From DATEOR01 sp036279015 (GTDB taxonomy: Bacteria > Actinomycetota > Thermoleophilia > Gaiellales > Gaiellaceae), in assembly GCA_036279015.1 (NCBI GenBank), contig DASUJY010000023.1, positions 1 through 64,000 on the forward strand: a DNA stretch of 64,000 bases. The letters are read 5' to 3'. The notes under the pieces were generated by a model. It was not told the origin of the DNA. It worked only from the letters and a program-made list of their open reading frames with translations, and searched no databases. Both the position numbers and the translations under genes were made by a program. Shown one piece after another: positions 55,783-63,701 of this stretch. Every line of letters begins with the position of its first letter. The first letter of the stretch is position 1.

Positions 55783-56103
55783 ATGACGCAATGCCGCCGT
55801 TGCGAGGGTGAAATCGAGAGCGCTTTTCGCTACTGCCCCTGGTGCTCGGCGCCGCTTCGGATCAAGGTGACCGAGCTCTTTCCGGGCCGCACGCGGAAGG
55901 GTGAGGAGGGGAGAGCCCTGCGCGTCTCTCGCTACTTCGCCGCTGACGACCGCGAGGCGGAGGTCCGCGTGAGCGTGTGGAGCGAGGCGCGACTGGGCGG
56001 GATGAGAGCCGACGCCGCCGTGTCCCTCGACGAGGATGAATCGAGGCGCCTCGCACGCTTCCTGGCCGAAGCACCTGCGCTCGAAGAAGCACAGACTTTG
56101 TAG
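55783..56103 (+). CDS. Zinc-ribbon protein
   Basis: A 106-residue protein with an N-terminal zinc ribbon, CRRCEGEIESAFRYCPWCSA (two CxxC pairs), and a C-terminal part of beta-strands and a helix (VSVWSEARLGGMRADAAVSL, DEDESRRLARFLAEAP). GGAAGGAGCGAG precedes the ATG. Function unknown. Confidence 0.8.
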   Translation: MTQCRRCEGEIESAFRYCPWCSAPLRIKVTELFPGRTRKGEEGRALRVSRYFAADDREAEVRVSVWSEARLGGMRADAAVSLDEDESRRLARFLAEAPALEEAQTL

Positions 56104-56179
56104 GAGAGATTGGGATTTCCTGAGGGGTGCGCTAGTCTCACGCGCCACTGGGACGTTCCTTCTAGGGAGAGGAGACCGA

Positions 56180-57142
56180 ATGGGTAGGTCAGGGCTGCGC
56201 CGCTGGCGCGTCCGAGCCGTGCTCGCGACGCTGCTCGTCTCGCTCGCTGCGCTCTATGCCTCGACGGCGTCGGCCGGCGGCGCGGGCGCCGCTTGGTCGA
56301 CGCAGGCGTCGCTCTCGCCCGGCTGCGGGCTCGGCTCGGGCTTCCTCGACTCGCTTGCGGCCCGCTCGAGCGGGGCCCGCGGGCTCTCGCGCGAGCCCGC
56401 GCTGAACGAGACCGCCGAGGAGGTCCCGGCGGGGGAGGCTCCGAGCACACAGAACTTCAGGGCGACCATTCCGGTCTACTTCCACATCATCAGGGAGAGC
56501 GGGGCGGTCGAGGACGGGGACGCGCCGGGCTCGTGGATCCGGAACCAGATCAACGTCCTCAACCTGAGCTACGGCGGGTTCTACGGCGGTCCCGACACGG
56601 GCTTCAACTTCAGGCTCGCAGGCGTCGATCGGACAACGAATGCCAAATGGTTCAACATGACCCCGGGCGGCGCGGACGAGTTCAAGGCGAAGCGGCAGCT
56701 TCGGGAGGGTGGCGCCGACGCGCTCAACATCTACACCGTCTCGGGCGGCGGCTACCTCGGCTGGGCGTACTTCCCGTCCTCCTACGACAAGCAGCCGTGG
56801 GTCGACGGCGTCATCATCGCCTTCGCCTCCATGCCGGGCAGCACGATCCCGGGGTACGAGGACTTCAACCTCGGCTTCACGGCCACGCACGAGACCGGCC
56901 ACTGGCTCGGGCTCTACCACACCTTCCAGGGCGGCTGTAACGCCAAGGGCGACTACGTGGACGACACTCCGGCCGAGAAGGGGCCCGCGTTCGGCTGCCA
57001 GGTCGGCAGAGACACGTGCCTCGAGGCGGGTCTCGACCCAATCCACAACTACATGGACTACTCGGACGACCCGTGCTACTTCGAGTTCACCCAGGGTCAG
57101 GCCGAACGCATGCAGGAGCAGTACCTCTTCTTCCGCGCCTGA
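56180..57142 (+). CDS. Secreted zinc metalloprotease, M43 (pappalysin/cytophagalysin) type
   Basis: A 320-residue protein with a signal peptide (VRAVLATLLVSLAALYASTA...SA, cleavage near residue 32), a propeptide of about 60 residues, then a metalloprotease domain. The zinc motif is HETGHWLGLYHTF (His237, Glu238, His241, His247), and the Met-turn is NYMDYSDDPCYFEFTQGQAE. Several Cys pairs fit an exported enzyme. GAGAGGAGACC is a strong ribosome site. A perfect terminator follows. Likely an extracellular scavenging protease. Confidence 0.93.
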   Translation: MGRSGLRRWRVRAVLATLLVSLAALYASTASAGGAGAAWSTQASLSPGCGLGSGFLDSLAARSSGARGLSREPALNETAEEVPAGEAPSTQNFRATIPVYFHIIRESGAVEDGDAPGSWIRNQINVLNLSYGGFYGGPDTGFNFRLAGVDRTTNAKWFNMTPGGADEFKAKRQLREGGADALNIYTVSGGGYLGWAYFPSSYDKQPWVDGVIIAFASMPGSTIPGYEDFNLGFTATHETGHWLGLYHTFQGGCNAKGDYVDDTPAEKGPAFGCQVGRDTCLEAGLDPIHNYMDYSDDPCYFEFTQGQAERMQEQYLFFRA

Positions 57143-57164
57143 GAGGAGGCGGTTCGAAGACGGA

Positions 57165-57196
57165 GAAGCGGGCCGGCCCTCGAGCCGGCCCGCTTC
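57165..57196. terminator. Bidirectional terminator, perfect 13-bp hairpin
   Basis: Stem GAAGCGGGCCGGC / GCCGGCCCGCTTC with a 6-nt loop (CCTCGA), located between the convergent metalloprotease and secreted-protein genes. Confidence 0.85.
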
Positions 57197-57202
57197 ATGT
57201 CG

Positions 57203-57697
57203 TCAGCAGCTCTGGCTGCCCCGCTCGAAGACCAGGTTGACCGCGGCACCGTGCAGCCTGACCGGCGCGCCGCTCGGCGATTGCCACTGGATGTCGAAGC
57301 GATGGTTGTCGTTCGCCTCGAACGCCGCCGTGTTCGCCACGAACGTGAAGCTGACGGACTCCTTGCCGCTCGGGACGAAGCGGACGACGCCCGGCTTCAT
57401 CGGCGCTTCCGGAACGCCGTCGACGACGCCGCGGAAACGGACAGGCGCGCCGCTCACGGTGAGCGTGACGGTCTCGGCCACCTCGTGCACGGTGCAGCGC
57501 GAGATCGAGAGCCCGGGAACCCTGTGCCAACCGCTCCCGGAGATCTGCGCCGAGCGCGCCGTCCATTTCGCCGACTGCCTCTCCGTCGCGCCGTTGAAGT
57601 TCCGGTTCGCGGCGGCGAGGACGACGGCGGGCACTGCGACGAGCAAGAGCAGCACGCCGAGGAGAACGAGCGTGCGGCGTCGAGTGGGCAGACGCAT
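57203..57697 (-). CDS. Secreted or membrane-anchored beta-rich protein, unknown
   Basis: A 164-residue protein with an N-terminal signal/anchor (TLVLLGVLLLLVAVPAVVLA). The exported part reads as beta strands (VHEVAETVTLTVSGAPVRFR, VRFVPSGKESVSFTFVANTA, HRFDIQWQSPSGAPVRLHG) and ends in GSQSC. The single C-terminal Cys and one at RCTVHE could form a disulphide. It is 33 nt downstream of the trypsin-like gene in the same direction, so the two may be co-expressed. Confidence 0.7.
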   Translation of the reverse strand: MRLPTRRRTLVLLGVLLLLVAVPAVVLAAANRNFNGATERQSAKWTARSAQISGSGWHRVPGLSISRCTVHEVAETVTLTVSGAPVRFRGVVDGVPEAPMKPGVVRFVPSGKESVSFTFVANTAAFEANDNHRFDIQWQSPSGAPVRLHGAAVNLVFERGSQSC

Positions 57698-57730
57698 CAG
57701 AGCCTCCTTCGTCTCGTTGTCAGTCCTCCA

Positions 57731-58570
57731 CTACGGATCGATGAAGCTGTCCAGGAACGCGCGAGAGTAGGGCGTGTCGACGCGCTGATAGCTGCCGGTT
57801 GCGTTGCAGGTCAGCGAATTGACGTAGGAGGCGTCTCCGAGCACGTAGCCGTTCAGGAACACGGGCCCGCCTGAATCGCCGAAGCAGGAGCCGCCGCCCG
57901 CCTTCGAGTCGTTGTCGTTGATCTGGAAGACGACCACCTCGGTCTGCACGTTCTTGAGGAACGAGGTCGTCGAGCGCCGCTCCTGCACGACGATCTGGCT
58001 CTTTTTGTCGCCGATGTCGACGCCGTAGCCGACCAGCGTGAAGGTCTCGTCCTTGAGCTCTCCCTGGTTTTTGTCCAGATAGCCGATCGGCGGCAACGGA
58101 GCAGGCGTGATGCTCCACTTCGTCGTGGCGGGCGCGTCGAGCACCACGACTCCCTGGTCATGCTGCTTGGGAAGGCTGAGGACGCCGTCCCAGCCGGGGT
58201 CCGGGTGAGCGGTACCGGTGATGTAATGCCTCTCGCGCCGGGTCCGTTCGGCAGCGGTGATTCCGGCCTGCAGCGGATCGGGCTGGAGCTCGTCGTCGAA
58301 CGAGACGTAGACGTTGGTCGCCGGCCCCTCGGTGCAGTGACCGGCCGTCAGGACGACCGTGGGCGAGATCAGCGTGCCGGAGCAGCGAAAGCGGCCGTCG
58401 GAGGTCGTGAAGCGGACGACTCCCACGTTCGTGTGCACCCTGTCCGGGGTTCCTCCGGTGATGCCGAGCGCCGGCACGGCGGCGACGAGCGCTCCCGCCG
58501 TCGAGGCCACCGCGAGCGCGACGAGCCCGACCTTGCGGGTAATGAAAGTCCTTCTGGTCCTAGCGGGCAT
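57731..58570 (-). CDS. Secreted trypsin-like serine protease (S1 family)
   Basis: A 279-residue protein with a signal peptide (KVGLVALAVASTAGALVAAV). The chymotrypsin fold has the full triad: His78 (VVLTAGHC), Asp138 (KQHDQGVVVLD) and Ser233 (CFGDSGGPVFLNG). Two Cys pairs flank the His and the Ser loops. The processing-site-like IVGG is replaced by ITGGTPD. The start ATG at 58570 has GGTAGGGGA just upstream. Extracellular peptide hydrolysis is the likely job. Confidence 0.92.
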   Translation of the reverse strand: MPARTRRTFITRKVGLVALAVASTAGALVAAVPALGITGGTPDRVHTNVGVVRFTTSDGRFRCSGTLISPTVVLTAGHCTEGPATNVYVSFDDELQPDPLQAGITAAERTRRERHYITGTAHPDPGWDGVLSLPKQHDQGVVVLDAPATTKWSITPAPLPPIGYLDKNQGELKDETFTLVGYGVDIGDKKSQIVVQERRSTTSFLKNVQTEVVVFQINDNDSKAGGGSCFGDSGGPVFLNGYVLGDASYVNSLTCNATGSYQRVDTPYSRAFLDSFIDP

Positions 58571-58699
58571 TCCCCTACCTCCCAAGTCGTTGTCCGCGAC
58601 GCCGACCTTCCCAGCAGGCCGCGGCCGGGTCAAGTCCTGGATTTCCCGCGATGAACCACGAGGGTCGGCTCGCCGTTCCCGCGCCTACGATGAGCAGCT

Positions 58700-60163
58700 G
58701 TGAGCCTCCATCGAGTCGATCCTCGTTTTCTCATCCCGCACCGGGTCGACCGTGCGCTTGTTCTGGATGGACTGGACGAGTGGCGGGTTGGGCTGACATC
58801 GGCCGGGATCGACGTCGTCGATGAGCCGGGCGGCGGGCGGCCCCCGGACCTGGCCGTCGCTCCGGCACGCCTGGCCGCAGAGGCGAGTCGGACGGGCGCA
58901 CCGTCGATCATCGTCGAGGGGTCGCGGGAGCGGCCGCTTCAGGGAAGCGGTTACGGAACGCAGCGATATGTCCTGCGGCCGTCGCGCGAGCGCCCGACGC
59001 TGACATTTCCCCTCGACGAGGAGCTGCCGGCGTCGTACGCCCTGGAGCACTGGAGCGTCGTCGATCGACCCTGGAAGGCGGCGCGGCTTCGCGCCGCCCG
59101 GGCGCTCATGTCTCGTGGCCGCTTCCCCTCGTGGGCCTCCCCGGTCGTCACCGTGGCGACACAGTCCCCCGGATCCCCTTCCCTGGTCGCCGCGGCGCGC
59201 GAGCTCGGCGTTCCGGAAGAGGTGAGCTGGTTTCTCACCTTCGGTCAGGGAGACGCCCTCAGTCGCAACGCGTTCCAGCTCTTTCGGGCCGGCTCCGACC
59301 GGCCGGAGTGGATCCTGAAGTTCGCTCGCGTCGCCGGCTACTCGGAACGGTTCGACAACGACGAGCGCGGCCTTCGGCTCGCACAGGCCGCAGGAGGTGA
59401 CGTCGCTGCGCACTCGCCCCGGGTGGTGGGACGCCTGGAGCTCGACGGAGTCCACGCTTCGCTCGAGACGGCCGCCCCGGGCAGGCGGCTGCGCGACATC
59501 CTCCTGGCACGCGGCGACCGATCCCTCAAGCTCGCCCTGATCGAACGGATCGGCGCATGGATCCTCGAGCTCGGCGACCTGACCCGGGCCTCGCCCCAGG
59601 CGGCGGAGGCCGAACGAGCTCGCCTGCGGAACGCCGTTGTCCCGCACTGGGCCGATCTCGGCGTGTCCGCGGATCTCGTGGAATCGCTGCCGCCGCTCGA
59701 CGCGGTCGTCCAGCACAACGATCTCGGCAGCTGGAACGTCGTCGCACACGGCGGCGAGTTCGTCGTGCTCGACTGGGAGAACGCCCGCGAAGCCGCCTTG
59801 CCGCTCTGGGATCTCCTCTACTTCCTGGGCGATGCCCTCGTGCTCCTCGACTTGTCCGATGCCTCTCCTGAGGAGTTGCCCCGCCGGATGGCACGGCTCT
59901 TCGCGGGCGAGGCGCCCTCGTCGCCCGTCCTCTTCTCCTGGGTTCGGCGGAGCGCCGAGGCGGCGCGGGTTCCTGCCGACGCAGTCGGCGCGCTCGCCAC
60001 GCTCTGCTGGTTGAGCCACTCCCGTTCGGCCGACGACCACAACGTCGACCTGGCCGCCTTCACGCCGGGCGATCCGCCGCGGCTGCACGGGCTCGAAGGC
60101 ATCGCCCGGGCCTGGATGTCGCATCCCGCGCTCGGGCCTGGCTGGAGGACCTGGCGTGGGTGA
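58700..60163 (+). CDS. Aminoglycoside phosphotransferase (APH)-like kinase with N-terminal unknown domain
   Basis: A 487-residue protein. Residues 1-160 form a domain of uncertain nature (RVDRALVLDGLDEWRVGLTS, LEHWSVVDRPWKAARLRAAR). Residues 190-420 are APH/choline-kinase-like: the nucleotide lobe (FQLFRAGSDRPEWILKFARV), the catalytic loop VVQHNDLGSWNVVAHGGEFV (HxDxxxxN) and the metal DxD-like VLDWENAREAALP. Kinases of this type phosphorylate small hydroxyl compounds or sugars. It overlaps the downstream methyltransferase by 8 bp. TACGAT eight bases before the GTG hints at a leaderless start. Confidence 0.78.
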   Translation: MSLHRVDPRFLIPHRVDRALVLDGLDEWRVGLTSAGIDVVDEPGGGRPPDLAVAPARLAAEASRTGAPSIIVEGSRERPLQGSGYGTQRYVLRPSRERPTLTFPLDEELPASYALEHWSVVDRPWKAARLRAARALMSRGRFPSWASPVVTVATQSPGSPSLVAAARELGVPEEVSWFLTFGQGDALSRNAFQLFRAGSDRPEWILKFARVAGYSERFDNDERGLRLAQAAGGDVAAHSPRVVGRLELDGVHASLETAAPGRRLRDILLARGDRSLKLALIERIGAWILELGDLTRASPQAAEAERARLRNAVVPHWADLGVSADLVESLPPLDAVVQHNDLGSWNVVAHGGEFVVLDWENAREAALPLWDLLYFLGDALVLLDLSDASPEELPRRMARLFAGEAPSSPVLFSWVRRSAEAARVPADAVGALATLCWLSHSRSADDHNVDLAAFTPGDPPRLHGLEGIARAWMSHPALGPGWRTWRG

Positions 60164-60908
60164 TCCCGACCGCATGGGCTGGGTGACCGCCCCCCGACGC
60201 GCGCTCATGCACTCACGCTTCGGCCGTCGGCTCTGGTGGCGGACTCGCACGCGAAGCGAGGTCGACTTCTGGGCCGACTGGCTGGCCGGGGCGCCTGGAA
60301 CCGAGCAGTGGGCGAGCGACCGCGAGTCGCGTCTCGCTCCGGACACCGAGATCGGGGATCCGCTCCTGCGCGCGGAGCTCGGCCGGATCCCGGACGATGA
60401 CGTCTCGATCCTCGACGTCGGCGCGGGCCCGCTCACGACGGTGGGCTACCACTATCCAGGGAAGAGGCTGACGATCGTTCCGGTCGACCCGCTCGCCGAC
60501 GAGTACGACCGCCTCCTCCGCGCTGCTGGGCTCGTTCCGCCGATCCGCACGATCCGCGTGGCCGGCGAGGAGCTGCTCGACCACTTCGGCGCGGGCAGGT
60601 TCGACATCGCCTATGCGACCAACTCGCTCGATCACAGCGCCGATCCGCTCGGCATCATCGGCAACATGGCCGCCGTCGTGCGCCCGGGCGGCACCGTTCT
60701 CCTCAGGCACAAACGCAACGAGGGCGAGAGCGCCCGCTACGGGGGCCTTCACCAGTGGAACTTCGACGTCGCCGACGACCGCCTGCTCCTCTGGAACAAC
60801 GCCGAGAAGCTCGACGTCGGCGCGACGCTCGAGGGCGGCGCGACGACGACGGCGTGGATCGAGGAGAACGAGGCGGTCGCGCGCCTCGTCGTCGGCCCGT
60901 CGGCATAG
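60156..60908 (+). CDS. SAM-dependent methyltransferase
   Basis: A 250-residue class I methyltransferase: motif I SILDVGAGPLTTVGYHYPGK, LTIVPVDPLADEYDRLL, motif II FDIAYATNSLDHSADPLGII and motif III VVRPGGTVLLRHKRNEGESA. The combination with an APH-like kinase upstream (GTG start inside the kinase's end) suggests tailoring of a glycan or small metabolite, as is common in polysaccharide-capping loci. The substrate is not evident. Confidence 0.85.
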   Translation: MGDPDRMGWVTAPRRALMHSRFGRRLWWRTRTRSEVDFWADWLAGAPGTEQWASDRESRLAPDTEIGDPLLRAELGRIPDDDVSILDVGAGPLTTVGYHYPGKRLTIVPVDPLADEYDRLLRAAGLVPPIRTIRVAGEELLDHFGAGRFDIAYATNSLDHSADPLGIIGNMAAVVRPGGTVLLRHKRNEGESARYGGLHQWNFDVADDRLLLWNNAEKLDVGATLEGGATTTAWIEENEAVARLVVGPSA

Positions 60909-60938
60909 TGCGGGGCTGGCCGCCAGGCTACGAGGCGG

Positions 60939-62318
60939 TCAGCCCACCCGGATGAGCTTCTTGTTGACGAACTCGTCGGCGCCGTACCTGCCGAGCTCGC
61001 GCCCCGAGCCCGACCGCTTCACGCCGCCGAAGGGCAGCTCGGCGCCGTCCGCGGCGACGATGTTCACGTACACCATGCCGGCGTCGATCCGGTTCGCCAC
61101 CCGCTCGGCCTGCTCCGGGTCGGTCGTGAAGAGGTAGGAGCCGAGCCCGAAGGGCGTGTCGTTGGCGAGCTTCACCGCCTCGTCCTCGGAGTCGACCCGG
61201 TACACGACCGCGACCGGGCCGAACAGCTCCTCCCGGTAGGCGTCGTTCTCGGGCGTGACGTCGGTCAGCACCATCGGGGAGAAGAAGTTGCCGTCGCGCT
61301 CGCCTCCGGCGACCACCTTGGCACCACCCTTGATCGCCCGGTCGAGCTGATCCTGGAGCCGCTCCGCCGCCGTGCTCGAGGACAGCGGGCCGAGCACGGT
61401 GCCCTCGGCCGCCGGATCGCCCGGCTTCCACTCTGTCATGGCCGCCGTGAACTTCTCGAGGAACGACTCGTACAGCTCGTCGATCACGACGAACCGCTTG
61501 GCGGCGTTGCACGACTGCCCCGCGTTGTCCATCCGAGCATCGACGGCCGCCTGGACGGTCGCGTCGAGGTCGTCGGTGCTGAGCAGGATGAACGGATCCG
61601 ACCCGCCCAGCTCGAGCACGACCTTCTTCAAGTTCCGGCCGGCGACCTCGGCCACCGCCGCGCCGGCCCGCTCCGAGCCTGTCACCGACACACCCTGCAC
61701 GCGCGGGTCGGCGATCACGCGGGCGATCTGCTCGTTCGTGGCATAGAGGTTGACGTAGGCGCCCTCGGGAAAGCCCGCGTCGAGGTAGATCGCCTGCAGC
61801 GCCTCGGCCGTCTCCGGGCACTGCGGCGCGTGCTTCAGCAGCACCGCGTTACCGATGATCAGGTTCGGGCCGGCGAACCGCGCCACCTGGTAGGTCGGGA
61901 AGTTCCACGGCATGATCCCGAGGATCACGCCCAGCGCGCTGCGGCGGACGATCGCGGAGCCCTCGCCTGCCAGAAGCTCGATCGGCTCGTCCTTCATCAG
62001 GTCGGGGCCGTTGTCCGCGTAGTAGTTGTAGATGTCGACGCAGAAGTCGATCTCGCCGAGCGCCTGCTCGATCGGCTTGCCCATCTCGCGAACGGTGATC
62101 TCGCCCAGCTGCTCCCGCCGCTCGTGGTGCAGCTCACCCACACGGCGCACCAGCTTGGCGCGCTCCTCGACCGAACTGGAGCGCAGCCAGTTGCCGTACG
62201 TCTCGGACGCCAGAGCGATGGCTGCGTCAAGCTCGTCGTCCGTAAGCGTGGGATACGCCTTGAGCTGCTCTCCCGTCGCGGGGTTGATCACCGCGTAGTC
62301 CGTCGTTGTCTGCATCAT
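60939..62318 (-). CDS. NAD(P)-dependent aldehyde dehydrogenase, succinate-semialdehyde-type
   Basis: A 459-residue aldehyde dehydrogenase. The catalytic Cys is in NAGQSCNAAKRFVVIDELYE, the general-base Glu in VVLELGGSDPFILL, and the cofactor-site residues in GIMPWNFPTYQVARF. The Ser/Asp of VTGSERAGA and the typical EELFGPVAVVYRV are present. The sequence is close to succinate-semialdehyde dehydrogenases (GabD/Sad type). GGGAGACC precedes the tandem ATGs. Converges with the methyltransferase. Confidence 0.92.
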   Translation of the reverse strand: MMQTTTDYAVINPATGEQLKAYPTLTDDELDAAIALASETYGNWLRSSSVEERAKLVRRVGELHHERREQLGEITVREMGKPIEQALGEIDFCVDIYNYYADNGPDLMKDEPIELLAGEGSAIVRRSALGVILGIMPWNFPTYQVARFAGPNLIIGNAVLLKHAPQCPETAEALQAIYLDAGFPEGAYVNLYATNEQIARVIADPRVQGVSVTGSERAGAAVAEVAGRNLKKVVLELGGSDPFILLSTDDLDATVQAAVDARMDNAGQSCNAAKRFVVIDELYESFLEKFTAAMTEWKPGDPAAEGTVLGPLSSSTAAERLQDQLDRAIKGGAKVVAGGERDGNFFSPMVLTDVTPENDAYREELFGPVAVVYRVDSEDEAVKLANDTPFGLGSYLFTTDPEQAERVANRIDAGMVYVNIVAADGAELPFGGVKRSGSGRELGRYGADEFVNKKLIRVG

Positions 62319-62439
62319 TGGTCTCCCTCGCTTCCGCGTCGCCCGGCGCGCCGCAGGTCGCTGGCTTCGGACACTCCTCGTCACGATATCCGAGTCGCGC
62401 GCTCTCGCCGATTCGCGAACGCGTCCCAGAGACTGCGCC

Positions 62440-62823
62440 CTACGCGGGCTCGTGACAGACGGCCTCGATGTTGTTGCCGTCGGGATCCAGCACGTAGCCC
62501 CCGTAGTAGTCGGGGTGGTAGAGGGCTCGCACTCCGGGTGCGCCGTTGTCGGTTCCGCCTGCCTCGATTGCTGCAACGTGGAACGCGTCTACTTGTGCCC
62601 GATTCTCAGCCCTCAGCGCAATGTGAAGACGACCCCGCACAGGCTCCCCTTCCGCCTCGATGAAGAGCGACGGTCTTGCTGCATCAGCCCTGCCGAACCC
62701 GGCGGCTGCGCCGGAGAACTCCATGAGGAGCGCTATCCCGAGGGGCGCGAGCGCTCTCTCGTAGAACCTCTTGCTTCGCTCGTAGTCGGCGACGGCGAGC
62801 CCAACGTGGTCGAGCGTAATCAT
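62440..62823 (-). CDS. VOC (glyoxalase-like) family protein
   Basis: A 127-residue VOC protein: LDHVGLAVADYERSKRFYER, ALAPLGIALLMEF, HIALRAENRAQVDAFHVAAI and YHPDYYGGYVLDPDGNNIEA. Metal ligand positions (His3 of LDHVG, His in LHIAL, Glu in NNIEAV) are all conserved, so an active metalloenzyme or metal-dependent binder is likely. Related proteins are annotated as lactoylglutathione-lyase-like. A GGAGAAT ribosome site precedes the ATG. Confidence 0.9.
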   Translation of the reverse strand: MITLDHVGLAVADYERSKRFYERALAPLGIALLMEFSGAAAGFGRADAARPSLFIEAEGEPVRGRLHIALRAENRAQVDAFHVAAIEAGGTDNGAPGVRALYHPDYYGGYVLDPDGNNIEAVCHEPA

Positions 62824-62903
62824 CGATTCTCCTTCGGCTCGGCCTCGAACCTGGAGTCTAGCGTCGGGTTTACAGGGTCGTCCTTCCAGACTTGAGCTAG
62901 AGA

Positions 62904-62927
62904 AAACCCGCTGATTCCAGCGGGTTT
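62904..62927 (-). terminator. Terminator after tRNA-Trp fragment
   Basis: AAACCCGCTG-ATTC-CAGCGGGTTT, a perfect 10-bp stem with a 4-nt loop followed by a TTT-rich arm end. It lies 5 nt beyond the 3' end of the tRNA-Trp remnant. Confidence 0.7.
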
Positions 62928-62932
62928 CTCGT

Positions 62933-62976
62933 CAGGGCCGGCAGGACTCGAACCTGCAACCCCCGGTTTTGGAGAC
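62933..62976 (-). pseudogene. 3' half of tRNA-Trp (probable att-site scar)
   Basis: On the reverse strand, GTCTCCAAAACCGG (anticodon CCA and following stem), the variable region and T-arm GCAGGTTCGAGTCCTGC and the acceptor 3' strand CGGCCCTG are intact. The 5' half (acceptor AGGGCCG, D-arm) is replaced by unrelated DNA starting just before the anticodon loop. Integrases that insert into tRNA genes duplicate exactly this 3' part, so the fragment is probably one end of an integrated element that continues toward 63 kb. Confidence 0.7.
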
Positions 62977-63131
62977 GGGCGGTTTTTCGCTTGGTTATGC
63001 GGGTTCGCGCGGGCGCGCCACAGTCGGCGCCACAGTGAGTAGGTCAACCGGCGGCCGCGGCCGGGTGCCTTCCTTCGCAGAAGCCGGAGCGTGGCGGAGC
63101 GAGGAAGAGCTGTTCTTTGAGTGACGGTGTG

Positions 63132-63701
63132 ATGACTGAGTCCCTGCCGGCCATGATTCATGTGGTGGAAGCACGCACATCCTTTGCGCTCGCGTTCTCG
63201 GCGCCGTTCGAGGCAACGGACGAGATCATGCGGTTCGAAGCGCTTTACAGGGAGACCTACGGATCGATCTACGCATACGCACGGCGCCGGCTCCCGCTGC
63301 GAGCCGACGATATTGTCGCCGAGACTTTCACGGTCGCCTGGCGCCGCCTCGAGGACGTGCCTGAAGACGCGCTTCCATGGCTGTACGGTGTCGCACGGCG
63401 CGTCATCGCGGACAGCCTTCGCAGTTCGAAGCGTCAGGATGCCGTGGCCGAACGACTCGCGGGCTTGTCCACACGAGAGCCGCCGGGTTCAGAAGAGGGG
63501 CACGGCGAGCTTCTAACTGCGCTGGCGCGGCTGTCGGAGAAAGATCGCGAGCTCCTCCTTCTCGTCTATTGGGAGGATCTGGAGCCCCGTCGCGCAGCGC
63601 GGGCGCTTGGTTGCTCGCCGGCGACCGTCGCCACGCGACTTTGGCGCGCGCACGGCCGGCTTCGAAAAGAACTCGAGCGGGCGGGAGGAGAAAGACGATG
63701 A
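63132..63701 (+). CDS. RNA polymerase sigma-70 factor, ECF family
   Basis: A 189-residue ECF sigma factor. Region 2 is FEALYRETYGSIYAYARRRL and ADDIVAETFTVAWRRLEDVP; region 4 is LTALARLSEKDRELLLLVYW and EPRRAARALGCSPATVATRL followed by WRAHGRLRKELE. The start could be the ATG at 63132, the GTG at 63129 or the TTG at 63117. It overlaps the next gene by ATGA, the usual arrangement with an anti-sigma or membrane partner. Confidence 0.9.
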   Translation: MTESLPAMIHVVEARTSFALAFSAPFEATDEIMRFEALYRETYGSIYAYARRRLPLRADDIVAETFTVAWRRLEDVPEDALPWLYGVARRVIADSLRSSKRQDAVAERLAGLSTREPPGSEEGHGELLTALARLSEKDRELLLLVYWEDLEPRRAARALGCSPATVATRLWRAHGRLRKELERAGGERR

